Part shown: piece after piece, positions 17,033 through 26,300 of the stretch
Layout of the letters: each line of letters starts with the position of its first letter
Numbering within the stretch: position 1 is the first letter of the stretch
Source of the DNA: Kitasatospora indigofera
Lineage (GTDB): Bacteria; Actinomycetota; Actinomycetes; Streptomycetales; Streptomycetaceae
NCBI RefSeq assembly: GCF_014655955.1
Contig: NZ_BNBO01000018.1
Coordinates: 80,057 to 144,056, forward strand
Direction of reading: 5' to 3'
DNA length: 64,000 nt
Notes under the pieces: generated by a model
What the model saw: only the letters and a program-made list of their open reading frames with translations
What the model was told of the DNA's origin: nothing
Databases searched by the model: none
Made by a program: the position numbers and the translations under genes

Positions 17033-17467
17033 GCGAGGGCTCCTTCACTGCCGCCAATGGATACGACTCCATAGTGGCACATCGGCCTCCCAGGAGCAAC
17101 CTGGGAGTTGCACTCCGGGCGCGAACCGATTCCGCGGCCGCGGCGGTTCCCGTGCCCCCGACCGGCCCGGCCCGGCCCGACGCGGACGGGAGGCCTGCAG
17201 ACCGCCCGGCGCGGCCGCACCCGACGGCCGGCCCCACCGGACCGCCCGGCCCGGCCGGGAGCACCGGCAGGGAGCACCGGCAGGGAGCACCGACGAGCGC
17301 CGGGGCCCGCTCGCACGACCGCTGCTCGCGGTCGGACGGACGGGCCCCGGCGCTCGGGGCGGACGCGTCGTACAGGTCGTACGGCTCACGCGCGGACGGC
17401 TCGTGCGCGCGGAGCGGGCCGGGCCGGCCCACCCGGGCCGGGGCCCGGGCCCGAGCCGTGACCGGCC
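17033..17467. other. Intergenic stretch with 13-bp repeat
   Basis: This 435-bp stretch has no supported gene. Near the ArsR side is an inverted repeat CTCCCAG (17087-17093) / CTGGGAG (17101-17107) within an AT-richer promoter-like segment. Three 13-bp direct repeats (GGGAGCACCGGCA type) occupy 17257-17295. The rest is GC-rich and shows nothing. Confidence 0.5.
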
Positions 17468-17644
17468 TCAGCCGGACTCCACCAGCACCACCAGGGCCAC
17501 GGCGGCCAGCAGGCCGGCCACCGCGCCCAGCACCGCCCCCAGCGGGTGGTGCCGAACCCACCAGCCGATCCAGCCGCCGGCGAGCGGCAGCAGGACCGCC
17601 CCGGCCACCGCCGGGTACTGGGCGAGCCAGCCGGGCCGGCGCAT
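17468..17644 (-). CDS. Small two-helix membrane protein
   Basis: 58-aa hydrophobic protein with two predicted spans (YPAVAGAVLLPLAGGWIGWW, then LGAVLGAVAGLLAAVALVVL). ATG 17644 overlaps the stop of the DUF899 gene (TGATG), so it is probably translated by coupling. No family recognised. Confidence 0.55.
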   Translation of the reverse strand: MRRPGWLAQYPAVAGAVLLPLAGGWIGWWVRHHPLGAVLGAVAGLLAAVALVVLVESG

Positions 17645-18345
17645 CAGCTGGCGAACTTGTCCGTACCGTTCCACCAGTTCGTCCCGGCGGTGACCGCGTC
17701 CGCGTTGTCGTACATGTCGTGGTGGCGCCACCAGTCCCAGGGCTGCTCCAGCTGGGCCTCCTGGCGCCCGAGCGGCGTCAGGTCCAGGTAGTTGTAGAAG
17801 TTCTTGAAGATGTCACCGCCCCGGTCGTAGATCGAGTAGGTGTGGAAGACGTCCGTCCCGTCGGTCATGAAGACGCTCACGCCGGGGAGTTCGCCCTGCT
17901 CGGTGGTGACGTGGTAGTCCACGTTGAAGTCCGAGCCGAACGAGGACACCCAGGGGATGTCCCAGCCCATCCGGGCCTTGAAGGCCTCCAGCTTGGGCAG
18001 CTGGCCGCGCGAGACCATCACGAAGGTGGTCTCCCGGGCGTTGATGTGGGCCAGGTGCCCGACCGAGTCGGCCTGCATCGAGCAGCCGATGCAGCCCTCC
18101 TCCTGGTCCGGGCCGAACATGAAGTGGCGGACGATCAGCTGGCGCCGGCCCTGGAACAGGTCCAGCAGGGACAGCTCGCCCTGGGGGCCGTGGAAGACGT
18201 AGTCCTTGTCGACCTTGACCATGGGCAGCTCCGGCCGGGCCGCGACGACCTCGTCGTGCAGCCGGGTGAGCTGCTTCTCCTTCTCCAGCAGCTCCTTGCG
18301 GGCCTGGAGCCACTCCTCGCGGGTTGCCACCTTGGGCAGGTTCAT
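17644..18345 (-). CDS. DUF899-family thioredoxin-fold protein
   Basis: 233-aa protein of the DUF899/AhpC-TSA-like family. The N-terminal helix ends in HDEVVAARPELPMVKVDKDY. The GPDQEEGCIGCSMQADS motif holds a C-x-x-C at the thioredoxin-like site. It ends in the family's hallmark PWDWWRHHDMY. ATG 18345 follows GGAGAG. It lies between the GMC oxidoreductase and a small membrane protein on the same strand, so a redox role within this group is reasonable but unproven. Confidence 0.88.
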   Translation of the reverse strand: MNLPKVATREEWLQARKELLEKEKQLTRLHDEVVAARPELPMVKVDKDYVFHGPQGELSLLDLFQGRRQLIVRHFMFGPDQEEGCIGCSMQADSVGHLAHINARETTFVMVSRGQLPKLEAFKARMGWDIPWVSSFGSDFNVDYHVTTEQGELPGVSVFMTDGTDVFHTYSIYDRGGDIFKNFYNYLDLTPLGRQEAQLEQPWDWWRHHDMYDNADAVTAGTNWWNGTDKFAS

Positions 18346-18507
18346 CGGACTCTCCTGGTTCTGGTTGTTCCGGTTCTGGGTCTGGTCTCCGGTTCCGGTA
18401 CCGGTCCCGGCGCCGGCTCCGAAGCCGGCTCTGGCGCTGGTCCTGGGCGCGCGTACGCGTGCGGGTGGGGACGCGTGGCCTCCCGGGTCCGCCCCGGGGC
18501 CACCGGA

Positions 18508-20058
18508 TCAGCCGGCGCGCAGCCAGTCGGCCAGCCGCTCGCCGATCATGGTCGAGGTCAGGTTGGTGTTGCAGTTGACGATGCCCGGCATCACCGAGGC
18601 GTCCGCCAGGTAGAGGCCCTCGGTGCCGTGCACCTTGAGGTGTCCGTCGACGACCGCGCCCTCGTCCTCGGCCAGGCCCATCCGGGCGGTGCCGACCGGG
18701 TGGTAGGCACTGTCGAGGCTGATCCGGGTGTACTGCCGGACCATCTCCTCGTTCTCGATCAGCTGGTCGTTGAGGACGATGAAGTCCTCGCCGAGGCTGC
18801 GGATGCCGGGGTGGTTCACCAGCTCCCAGCAGGTCCGCACGGCGTCGGCGAGCTTCTCCAGGTCGCGCTCGGTGGCGAGGAAGTTCAGGTCGATGTCGGG
18901 GGCGGCCGCCGGGTCGGCGGAGCTCAGCCGCAGACGCCCGCGCGACTGGGGCTTCTGGTCGACCACCATCACGCCGAGGATCACGTTGCCGCCGGCCAGC
19001 ATCTGCAGGTCGGGGAACATGGTCAGGTCGAAGTGGTTGACCATGTAGTACTGCAGGTCGTTGAAGTCGGAGGAGCCCTTCGCCGTGGTGCGCACCATGG
19101 CCTGGAGGAAGGGCGCGCTGCGGTCGATCGCCCCGGGGGCCGGCTTCATGAAGACGCCGGTGCGCGGGTGGTCGATCAGGTTGGCGCCGACGCCGGGCCG
19201 GTCCACCCGGACGTCGATGCCCAGGCGGCGCAGGTCCTCGGCCGGCCCGATGCCCGACCGCAGCAGGATGGTGGGCGAGTTGACCGCGCCCGCGGAGAGC
19301 ACCACCCGCCGCGACCGCACCTCCTCGGCCGGCCCGCCGCCGGCGGAGAGCTCCACGCCCACCGCGCGGACGCCCTCGAACAGCACCCGGTGGACCAGCA
19401 CGCCCGACCGGACGGTCAGGTTCTCCCGCGACCGCACCTCGGGGGTGAGGTAGCCCAGGGCCGCGTTGACCCGGACCTCGGTGTCCCGCCGGTTGGACGG
19501 AATCGGCCCGATTCCGGTGGCCTCCGGGTGATTGTGGTCGGCAACTTCGGGGAAGCCGGCCCCCAGGCTCGCGTCGATGAATGCCGCCTGGGCGGGCGTC
19601 AGCTCGTCCGCGCGCCACCGCCGGATCGGTATCGGGCCGCCCTTTCCGTGAATCTCCTCGTCGCCCCGGTCGAGGTCGTCCTCCAGCTTGCGGTAAAAGG
19701 GCAGCACCTCGGACCAGGACCATTCCGGGTTTCCGGCGCCGGCCCATTCGTCGAAATTCTCGGGAACGCCGCGCAGGGCGATCGTCGCACCCACCGAGGA
19801 CGATCCACCGGACACCTTCCCGCGGGGGAAGAGAATCCGGCGGCCGTCGCTGATCTCGGCCCTGAACTTCCAGTCGTGCGCGCTCAGGGACATCGCGTTG
19901 CCGTCCCGGATGTCGGCCGGGAGGTCGTCCTTCCCCGGGAAGTCGGGACCTGCTTCCAGCAGGAGCACCTTGCGCGCCGGGTCCTCGCTGAGCCGTGCGG
20001 CGATCGCCGCGCCGGCCGAGCCCGATCCGACAACGATGTCGTCATAAGTCTGCGTCAT
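18508..20058 (-). CDS. GMC-family flavin oxidoreductase (enediyne E9-like candidate)
   Basis: 516-aa FAD enzyme of the choline-dehydrogenase type. It shows the N-terminal Rossmann motif VVGSGSAGAAIAARLSE, PRGKVSGGSSSVGATIALRG, the second signature VVLSAGAVNSPTILLRSGIG and the catalytic His of YHPVGTARMG. The partner position carries Asn (NCNTNLT). GMC oxidoreductases occur in enediyne loci under the label E9. This gene is divergent from unbV and shares its control region, so it probably oxidises an alcohol on an enediyne-pathway intermediate. That assignment is an inference. Confidence 0.9.
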   Translation of the reverse strand: MTQTYDDIVVGSGSAGAAIAARLSEDPARKVLLLEAGPDFPGKDDLPADIRDGNAMSLSAHDWKFRAEISDGRRILFPRGKVSGGSSSVGATIALRGVPENFDEWAGAGNPEWSWSEVLPFYRKLEDDLDRGDEEIHGKGGPIPIRRWRADELTPAQAAFIDASLGAGFPEVADHNHPEATGIGPIPSNRRDTEVRVNAALGYLTPEVRSRENLTVRSGVLVHRVLFEGVRAVGVELSAGGGPAEEVRSRRVVLSAGAVNSPTILLRSGIGPAEDLRRLGIDVRVDRPGVGANLIDHPRTGVFMKPAPGAIDRSAPFLQAMVRTTAKGSSDFNDLQYYMVNHFDLTMFPDLQMLAGGNVILGVMVVDQKPQSRGRLRLSSADPAAAPDIDLNFLATERDLEKLADAVRTCWELVNHPGIRSLGEDFIVLNDQLIENEEMVRQYTRISLDSAYHPVGTARMGLAEDEGAVVDGHLKVHGTEGLYLADASVMPGIVNCNTNLTSTMIGERLADWLRAG

Positions 20059-20326
20059 GGAACGTCCTCGGGGTCGCGGATTCCGATTGGAACAACCTTC
20101 TGTCCACGAGCTTCACAGCCGCCGGGTCGGCTGTCTTCTCCCAGCGTGCTCTCCCTCCTGGCCGGGGCCGCAGAACCGGTGGGCAAGATGAGAGAAGCGT
20201 CACGGCAGGGGCTCATCCATGCTCAAAAACTATGACGGCCTACAAAGGGAGTTGAAGCGCCTATCGGCCGAGCATCCATCACATTGTTATTCCTGCACGG
20301 AATGCCTGCATGGAGAGGGGAATGCG
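20059..20326. promoter_or_regulatory. Divergent control region between GMC oxidoreductase and unbV operon
   Basis: This 268-bp spacer is markedly AT-rich from about 20160 to 20326 compared with flanking genes. It should hold the promoters for the GMC gene (left) and the unbV-unbU-pksE-TE operon (right). No confident hexamer pair or palindrome was fixed. The right part is an open frame in phase with unbV, and it is treated here as leader because of its unlike codon use. Confidence 0.45.
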
Positions 20327-22303
20327 TTGTATCGCGAGCGAATTCGTAGAATGATTCCGGGAGTGGCGACGGTGGTGGTGGCCACCTCGCTGTTCTTCGC
20401 CGTCAGGGACGGGGTGGCGGTGGCCGGGGGCGACGAGGTCGCCACCCAGTACAAGTTCCAGGAGATGCCGATCGCGCTGCCTCCCGGGTACGAGTCCCAG
20501 CCGATGAACACCGTCCGGGTGGTGAACCCGGCGTACCACAAGATCCGCTCCTGGATCTCGTCGGTCGGCGCCGGCATCGCCATCAACGACCTGACCGGTC
20601 ACGGCCTGGCCGACGGCATGTGCATCGTCGACACCAGGACCGACCAGATCGTGGTGACGTACACCCCCACGGCCCGCCAGGCCGACCGCTTCACCCCGTT
20701 CGTGCTGGACGCCGCGCCGCTGCCGATGGACAAGACCATGGCGCCGACCGGCTGCACCCCCGGTGACTTCAACGGCGACGGCCGCACCGACCTGCTGGCC
20801 ACCTACTGGGGCCGCACCCCGGTGGTCTTCCTGGCCAACTCGGACGCCGGCACCCTCTCGCCCAGCAGCTACACACCGCGCGAGGTGGTGCCCTCGCAGT
20901 CCCTCGACGGCCGGTACCACGGCCCCCGCTGGAACACCGACGCGGCCTACGTCGGCGACCTGGACGGCAGCGGCCACCCGTCGATCGTGATCGGGAACTA
21001 CTTCCCCGACTCGGACGTGCTCGACCCGAACGGCCTGAACAACGTCGAGATGAACGAGTCGCTCTCCAGCGCCAAGAACGCCGGCGGCGACCACGTGCTG
21101 CGCTGGGCGCAGGCCAGCGCCGGCCCCGAGCCGGACGTCACCTTCGTCGAGGAGCGGGACGCCATCCCCTTCGACGCCTCCACCGGCTGGACGCTGGCCA
21201 TCGCGGGCGCCGACCTCACCGGCCAGGGCCGCCCGGACCTCTACATCGCCAACGACTTCGGCCACGCGCACCTGCTGCACAACCAGTCCACCCCGGGCCG
21301 GATCAAGTTCATCGAGGCCACCGGCCGGCGGGACGCGACCACCCCCAAGTCCTTCGTGCTCGGCAAGGGCTCGTTCAAGGGCATGGGCGTCGACTTCGCC
21401 GACATCAACAACAACGGCAGCTTCGACATGATGGTCAGCAACATCACCGCGGCCTGGGGCCTGGAGGAGTCCAACTTCCTCTGGGTGAACCAGGCCAAGG
21501 ACAACGCCGACATGAAGCGGCAGCTGGAGGACGGCGTCGCGCCGTTCACCCAGGAGGCCCGCGAGCACGGCGTCGCGTGGACCGGCTGGGGCTGGGACAC
21601 CAAGATGGCCGACTTCCGCAACGACGGCGATCTCGCCATCCTCCAGGCCGACGGCTTCGTCAAGGGCAACATCGACCGGTGGCCCTGGCTGCAGGAGATG
21701 GCCATGACCAACGACGACCTGCTCTCCAACCCGGCGATGTGGCCCAACGTCCAGCCCGGCGACGACCTGGCCGGCGACGACGCGCTCGCCTTCTACGCCC
21801 GGACGCCGAGCGGCACCTTCGCCAACATCAGCAAGCAGCTGGGTCTCGCGGTACCCACCCCGACCCGTGCCATCGCCACCGGGGACACCACCGGCAGCGG
21901 CCTGCTGGACTTCGCCGTCGCCCGCCAGTGGGGGCCGCCGGCCTTCTACGCCAACCAGGCTCCCAAGCCCGGCAACTTCCTCAACCTGCGGCTGTACCGC
22001 CCGTCCGGCGAGAGCACGGCCGGCCAGGGCATCACCAACACCGGCACCCCCGCCTACGGCGCCACCGTCAAGATCACCACGCCGGACGGCACCCGGGTGT
22101 CCCAGCTGGACGGGGGCAGCGGCCACGGCGGGTACCGCAGCTTCGACGTGCACTTCGGCCTCGCCGCCTACGACGGCCCGGTCACCGTGGAGCTCTGCTG
22201 GCGGGACACCTCCGGCGCCATGCACGAGAAGACCGAGCAGCTGCGGCCCGGCACCCACTCGCTGCTGCTGACCAGTGACGCCCAGGAGGTTCCGAACCGA
22301 TGA
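20327..22303 (+). CDS. unbV: UnbV, enediyne-cassette secreted FG-GAP/ASPIC protein (E4)
   Basis: About 658 aa with an N-terminal signal/anchor (YRERIRRMIPG, then VATVVVATSLFFAV). At least six Asp-rich FG-GAP/VCBS calcium loops follow (GDFNGDGRTDLLA, GDLDGSGHPSIVI, ADLTGQGRPDLYI, ADINNNGSFDMMV, ADFRNDGDLAI, GDTTGSGLLDF). The C-terminal UnbV/ASPIC domain includes GTPAYGATVKI and DGGSGHGGYRSFDVHFG. The preferred start is TTG 20327, just after GGAGAGGGG; the alternative ATG 20219 adds 36 residues with low-GC codons and Cys. UnbV is conserved next to enediyne PKS genes, but its exact role is unknown. It overlaps unbU by ATGA. Confidence 0.92.
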   Translation: MYRERIRRMIPGVATVVVATSLFFAVRDGVAVAGGDEVATQYKFQEMPIALPPGYESQPMNTVRVVNPAYHKIRSWISSVGAGIAINDLTGHGLADGMCIVDTRTDQIVVTYTPTARQADRFTPFVLDAAPLPMDKTMAPTGCTPGDFNGDGRTDLLATYWGRTPVVFLANSDAGTLSPSSYTPREVVPSQSLDGRYHGPRWNTDAAYVGDLDGSGHPSIVIGNYFPDSDVLDPNGLNNVEMNESLSSAKNAGGDHVLRWAQASAGPEPDVTFVEERDAIPFDASTGWTLAIAGADLTGQGRPDLYIANDFGHAHLLHNQSTPGRIKFIEATGRRDATTPKSFVLGKGSFKGMGVDFADINNNGSFDMMVSNITAAWGLEESNFLWVNQAKDNADMKRQLEDGVAPFTQEAREHGVAWTGWGWDTKMADFRNDGDLAILQADGFVKGNIDRWPWLQEMAMTNDDLLSNPAMWPNVQPGDDLAGDDALAFYARTPSGTFANISKQLGLAVPTPTRAIATGDTTGSGLLDFAVARQWGPPAFYANQAPKPGNFLNLRLYRPSGESTAGQGITNTGTPAYGATVKITTPDGTRVSQLDGGSGHGGYRSFDVHFGLAAYDGPVTVELCWRDTSGAMHEKTEQLRPGTHSLLLTSDAQEVPNR

Positions 22304-23316
22304 GTCCCGTGACCCCCCGCACGGCGCCCAAGCCCGTGCCCGTGCCCGCCACCGCGCCCCCCGCCGCGAAGGACCCGCGCTACCTCGCGCTGCGCAACTT
22401 CGCGATCTCCATCTCGGTCTTCAACGCCTTCGGCTACACCCTGCTCGGTTTCGAGCAGCCCTGGCTCTGGCCGATCATCGCGGTGCTGACCGCGTACTTC
22501 ACCGAGATCGTCTTCGAGGTCCTCAGCGCCTGGGCGCAGCGCCGCACCCCGCGCTTCCTCGGCAACGGGATGCGCGGCATGTACGAGTTCCTGCTGCCCT
22601 CGCACATCACCGCGCTGGCCGCGAACATGCTGCTCTACGCGAACGACCAGATCCTCCCGGTGCTCTTCGCCACCTTCGTCGGCGTGGCCGGCAAGCACGC
22701 GCTGCAGGCACCGGTCGCCGGCCGGATGCGGCACTTCATGAACCCGTCCAACTTCGGCATCACCGTCACCCTGGTCTGCTACGGCTCCTGGGTGAGCATC
22801 GCCCCGCCGTACGAGTTCACCGAGAACGCCAACACCTTCTTCCGGGTGGCCATCCCGCTGATCATCGTCACCTCCGGCACCGTGATCAACGCGCTGCTGA
22901 CCAAGAAGGTCGCGCTGATCGTCGGCTGGCTCGGCGGGTTCGTGATCCAGGCCCTGATCCGGCACTGGGTCTGGGACGTCGCCATCTTCTCGGCGCTCGG
23001 CCCGATGAGCGGCGTGGCCTTCGTGCTGTTCACCAACTACATGATCAGCGACCCGGGCACCACCCCGTCCAAGGCCCGCAACCAGTTCATGTTCGGCTCC
23101 TGGGTCGCCATGGTCTACGGCGTCCTGATGCTCTTCAACGTCGTCTACACCCTGTTCTTCGCGGTCACCGTGGTCTGCGGGCTGCGCGGGGCCGGCTGGT
23201 GGGTGGCGCACCTGATCAAGCGGTCCCGGGCCGCCAAGGCGAACGGGACCGGACTCGGCGACAGCATCGCCGCCGAGCTTGGCAAACAGACCGGATCCGA
23301 GGCGATGGCCGCATGA
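22300..23316 (+). CDS. unbU: UnbU, enediyne-cassette membrane protein (RnfD-like, E5)
   Basis: 338-aa integral membrane protein with about eight spans, resembling RnfD/NqrB electron-transport subunits. The hallmark NYMISDPGTTPSKARNQFMF is present, as are MNPSNFGITVTLVCYG and LWPIIAVLTAYFTEIVFEV. It starts at ATG 22300 overlapping unbV (ATGA) and its stop overlaps pksE (ATGA). UnbU is part of the conserved enediyne set (UnbL, UnbV, UnbU, PksE, TE). A membrane redox or transport role is suggested by the RnfD likeness but not established. Confidence 0.93.
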   Translation: MSPVTPRTAPKPVPVPATAPPAAKDPRYLALRNFAISISVFNAFGYTLLGFEQPWLWPIIAVLTAYFTEIVFEVLSAWAQRRTPRFLGNGMRGMYEFLLPSHITALAANMLLYANDQILPVLFATFVGVAGKHALQAPVAGRMRHFMNPSNFGITVTLVCYGSWVSIAPPYEFTENANTFFRVAIPLIIVTSGTVINALLTKKVALIVGWLGGFVIQALIRHWVWDVAIFSALGPMSGVAFVLFTNYMISDPGTTPSKARNQFMFGSWVAMVYGVLMLFNVVYTLFFAVTVVCGLRGAGWWVAHLIKRSRAAKANGTGLGDSIAAELGKQTGSEAMAA

Positions 23317-26300
23317 CCACCAACCCCGCCAAACCGACAGGGATAGCCGTCGTCGGCGTCGCCTGCCGCTACCCCGACGCCGACTCGCCGGACCAGCTCT
23401 GGCAGAACGTGCTCACCGGCCGCCGGGCGTTCCGCCGGCTGCCGGACGAGCGGATGCGGGCCGAGGACTACTACGACCCGGACCCGTCCGCGCCGGACAA
23501 GTTCTACTCCGCCAAGGCCGCGGTGATCGAGGGCTTCGAGTTCGACCGGGTCAAGCACCGGGTCGCCGGCTCGACCTTCCGCGCCACCGACATGACGCAC
23601 TGGCTGGCGCTCGACACCGCCGCCCGGGCCCTGGAGGACGCCGGGTTCCCGCTCGGCGCCGGTCTCGCCGACGCCAACACCGGCGTCATCATCGGCAACA
23701 CCCTCACCGGCGAGTTCAGCCGGGCCAACCTGATGCGGCTGCGCTGGCCGTACGTGCGGCGCACGGTCGGCGCGGCCCTGCGCGAGCAGGGCTGGGACGA
23801 CGCCTCGCTGGCCGGCTTCCTGGAGGGGCTGGAGGAGCGCTACAAGAGCCCGTTCCCGCCGATCGGCGAGGACACCCTGGCCGGCGGGCTCGCCAACACC
23901 ATCGCCGGCCGGATCTGCAACCACTTCGACTTCAAGGGCGGCGGGTTCACCGTCGACGGCGCCTGCTCCTCCTCGCTGCTGTCGGTCGCCACCGCCTGCG
24001 ACGCGCTGGTCGACGGGCGGCTGGACGTCGCGATCGTCGGCGGCGTGGACCTCAGCATCGACCCCTTCGAGGTGATCGGCTTCGCCAAGACCGGCGCGCT
24101 GGCCACCGGCGAGATGAAGGTCTACGACAAGGGCTCCAACGGCTTCTGGCCCGGCGAGGGCTGCGGCATGCTCGTCCTGATGCGCGACCAGGACGCGCGG
24201 GCCGAGGGGCGGTTCCGCTACGCGTCGATCGCCGGCTGGGGCTACTCCTCGGACGGCAAGGGCGGCATCACCCGCCCCGAGGCCAGCGGGCACCGGCTCG
24301 CCCTCCAGCGGGCCTACGCCACGGCCGGGTTCGGCATCGAGACGGTCTCGTACTTCGAGGGCCACGGCACCGGGACCGCGGTCGGGGACGCCACCGAGCT
24401 GCGCGCCTTCACCGAGGCCCGCCGCGCGGCCGACCCGGACGCGCCGCCCGCCGCGATCAGCACCGTCAAGGGCAACTTCGGCCACACCAAGGCGGCGGCC
24501 GGCGTGGCCGGCCTGCTCAAGGCCATCCTCGCGGTGCGCCACCAGGTGATCCCCCCGGCCACCAGCCACCACGACCCGCACCCGGAGCTGACCGGCGAGC
24601 GGCCCGCCCTGCGGGTGCCCGACCAGGCCGAGCTGTGGCCGGCGGACGCGCCGATCCGGGCCGGCGTCTCCTCGATGGGCTTCGGCGGCATCAACGCGCA
24701 CGTGGTGGTCGAGCACGCCGACGGGGTCCGCAAGACCGGCGTCGGGTCGACCACCCGCCGGCTCGTCGCCTCCCGGCAGGACGTCGAACTGCTGCTCCTG
24801 GACGCCGACGGGATGGCCGAGCTGCGCGGCAAGGTGGCCACCCTCGCGGGGCTCACCCCCCGGCTGTCCTTCGCCGAACTCGGCGACCTGGCCGCCACGC
24901 TGCAGGGCGACCTCGCCGACCGCCGGTTCCGTGCCGCCGTGGTCGTCGCCGACCCCGAGCAGGCGGAGCAGCGCTTCACCAAGCTGCTGTCCCTGCTGGA
25001 CTCCGGCGCCCGCTCGGTGCTGGACCCGAACGGCGGGGTGTACCTCGGCAACGCCGGGACGGACCCGCGGATCGGCTTCCTCTTCCCCGGCCAGGGCGCC
25101 GGGCGACGGGGCGACGGCGGCGCGCTCCGCAAGCGCTTCGCCACCGTGGACGAGCTGTACCGCACCCACGCCCAGCCCGCCGAGGGCGACCTGGTCGCCA
25201 CCGCCGTGGCGCAGCCGCGGATCGTCACCGCCTCCGTCGCCGGGCTGCGGGTGCTGTCCGCCCTCGGCATCGAGGCCGTCGGCGCCGCCGGGCACAGCCT
25301 CGGCGAGGTGACCGCCCTGCACTGGGCCGGCGCCATGGACGAGGCCGCGCTGCTGCGGACCGCCGCCGCCCGCGGCCGGATCATGGCGGACGCCAGTGAC
25401 GGCGGCGGGACGATGGCGGGCATCGCGGCCGAGGCCGCGCTGGTCGAACCGCTGCTGGCGGGCGAGCCGGTGGTGATCGCGGGCTACAACAGCCCCGCGC
25501 AGACCGTCGTCTCCGGGCCGGTCGCGGCGGTGGAGCGGGTCTGCGCCAAGGCCGCCGCCGCCGGACTCGGCACCGCCCGGATCAACGTGTCGCACGCCTT
25601 CCACTCGGAGGCGGTGGCCCCGGCCGCCGAGGGGCTCCGGGCCCACCTGGCGACCGAGGCCTTCGCCCCGCTGACCGGTCGGATGCTCTCCACCGTCACC
25701 GGCGGCGAACTCCCGCCCGAGGTGGACGTGGTGGAGCTGCTCACCCGGCAGGTGCTGGACCCGGTGCGCTTCGACGAGGCCGTCCGGGCGCTGGCCTCCG
25801 ACGTCGACCTGCTGGTCGAGGTCGGCCCCGGGCGGGTGCTGCGCGGGCTGGCGGGCGAGATCGCGCCGTCGGTGCCGACCGTCTCGCTGGAGTCGGACAG
25901 CGCCTCGCTGGCCGGCCTGCTCGGCGCGGTGGCGGCGGCGTTCGCGCTGGGCGCGCCCGTCCGGCACGCGGAGCTGTTCCGCGACCGGTTCACCCGGCCG
26001 CTGCCGCTGGACAAGGAGTTCCGCTTCTTCGCCAGCCCCGCCGAGTCGGCCCCCGAGGGGGACTTCTCCTTCGCGGGCGTGCGGCGCGAGGCGCTGCCCG
26101 CGGCGCCGGCCGCCGTCGCCACGACGGCCGCCCCGGCCACGGCAACGGCCACGGCCCCGGCCACCGCCGAGCCGGGCGCCGGCAGCCTGGAGGTGCTGCT
26201 GAAGCTGGCCGCCGACCGGGCCGAACTGCCCATCGAGGCGGTCAACCCGGGCATCAACCCGCTGGACGAGCTGCACCTGAGCTCGATCACGGTCGGCCAG

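Noticed and set aside
17257..17295. Iteron-like replication repeats
   Set aside because: Only three 13-bp GC-rich copies, with no DnaA boxes, Rep gene or AT-rich unwinding region.
16450..20235. Long plus-strand open frame across the ArsR-DUF899-GMC genes
   Set aside because: Antisense to three clear genes and of low-complexity composition; no motif or ribosome site supports it.
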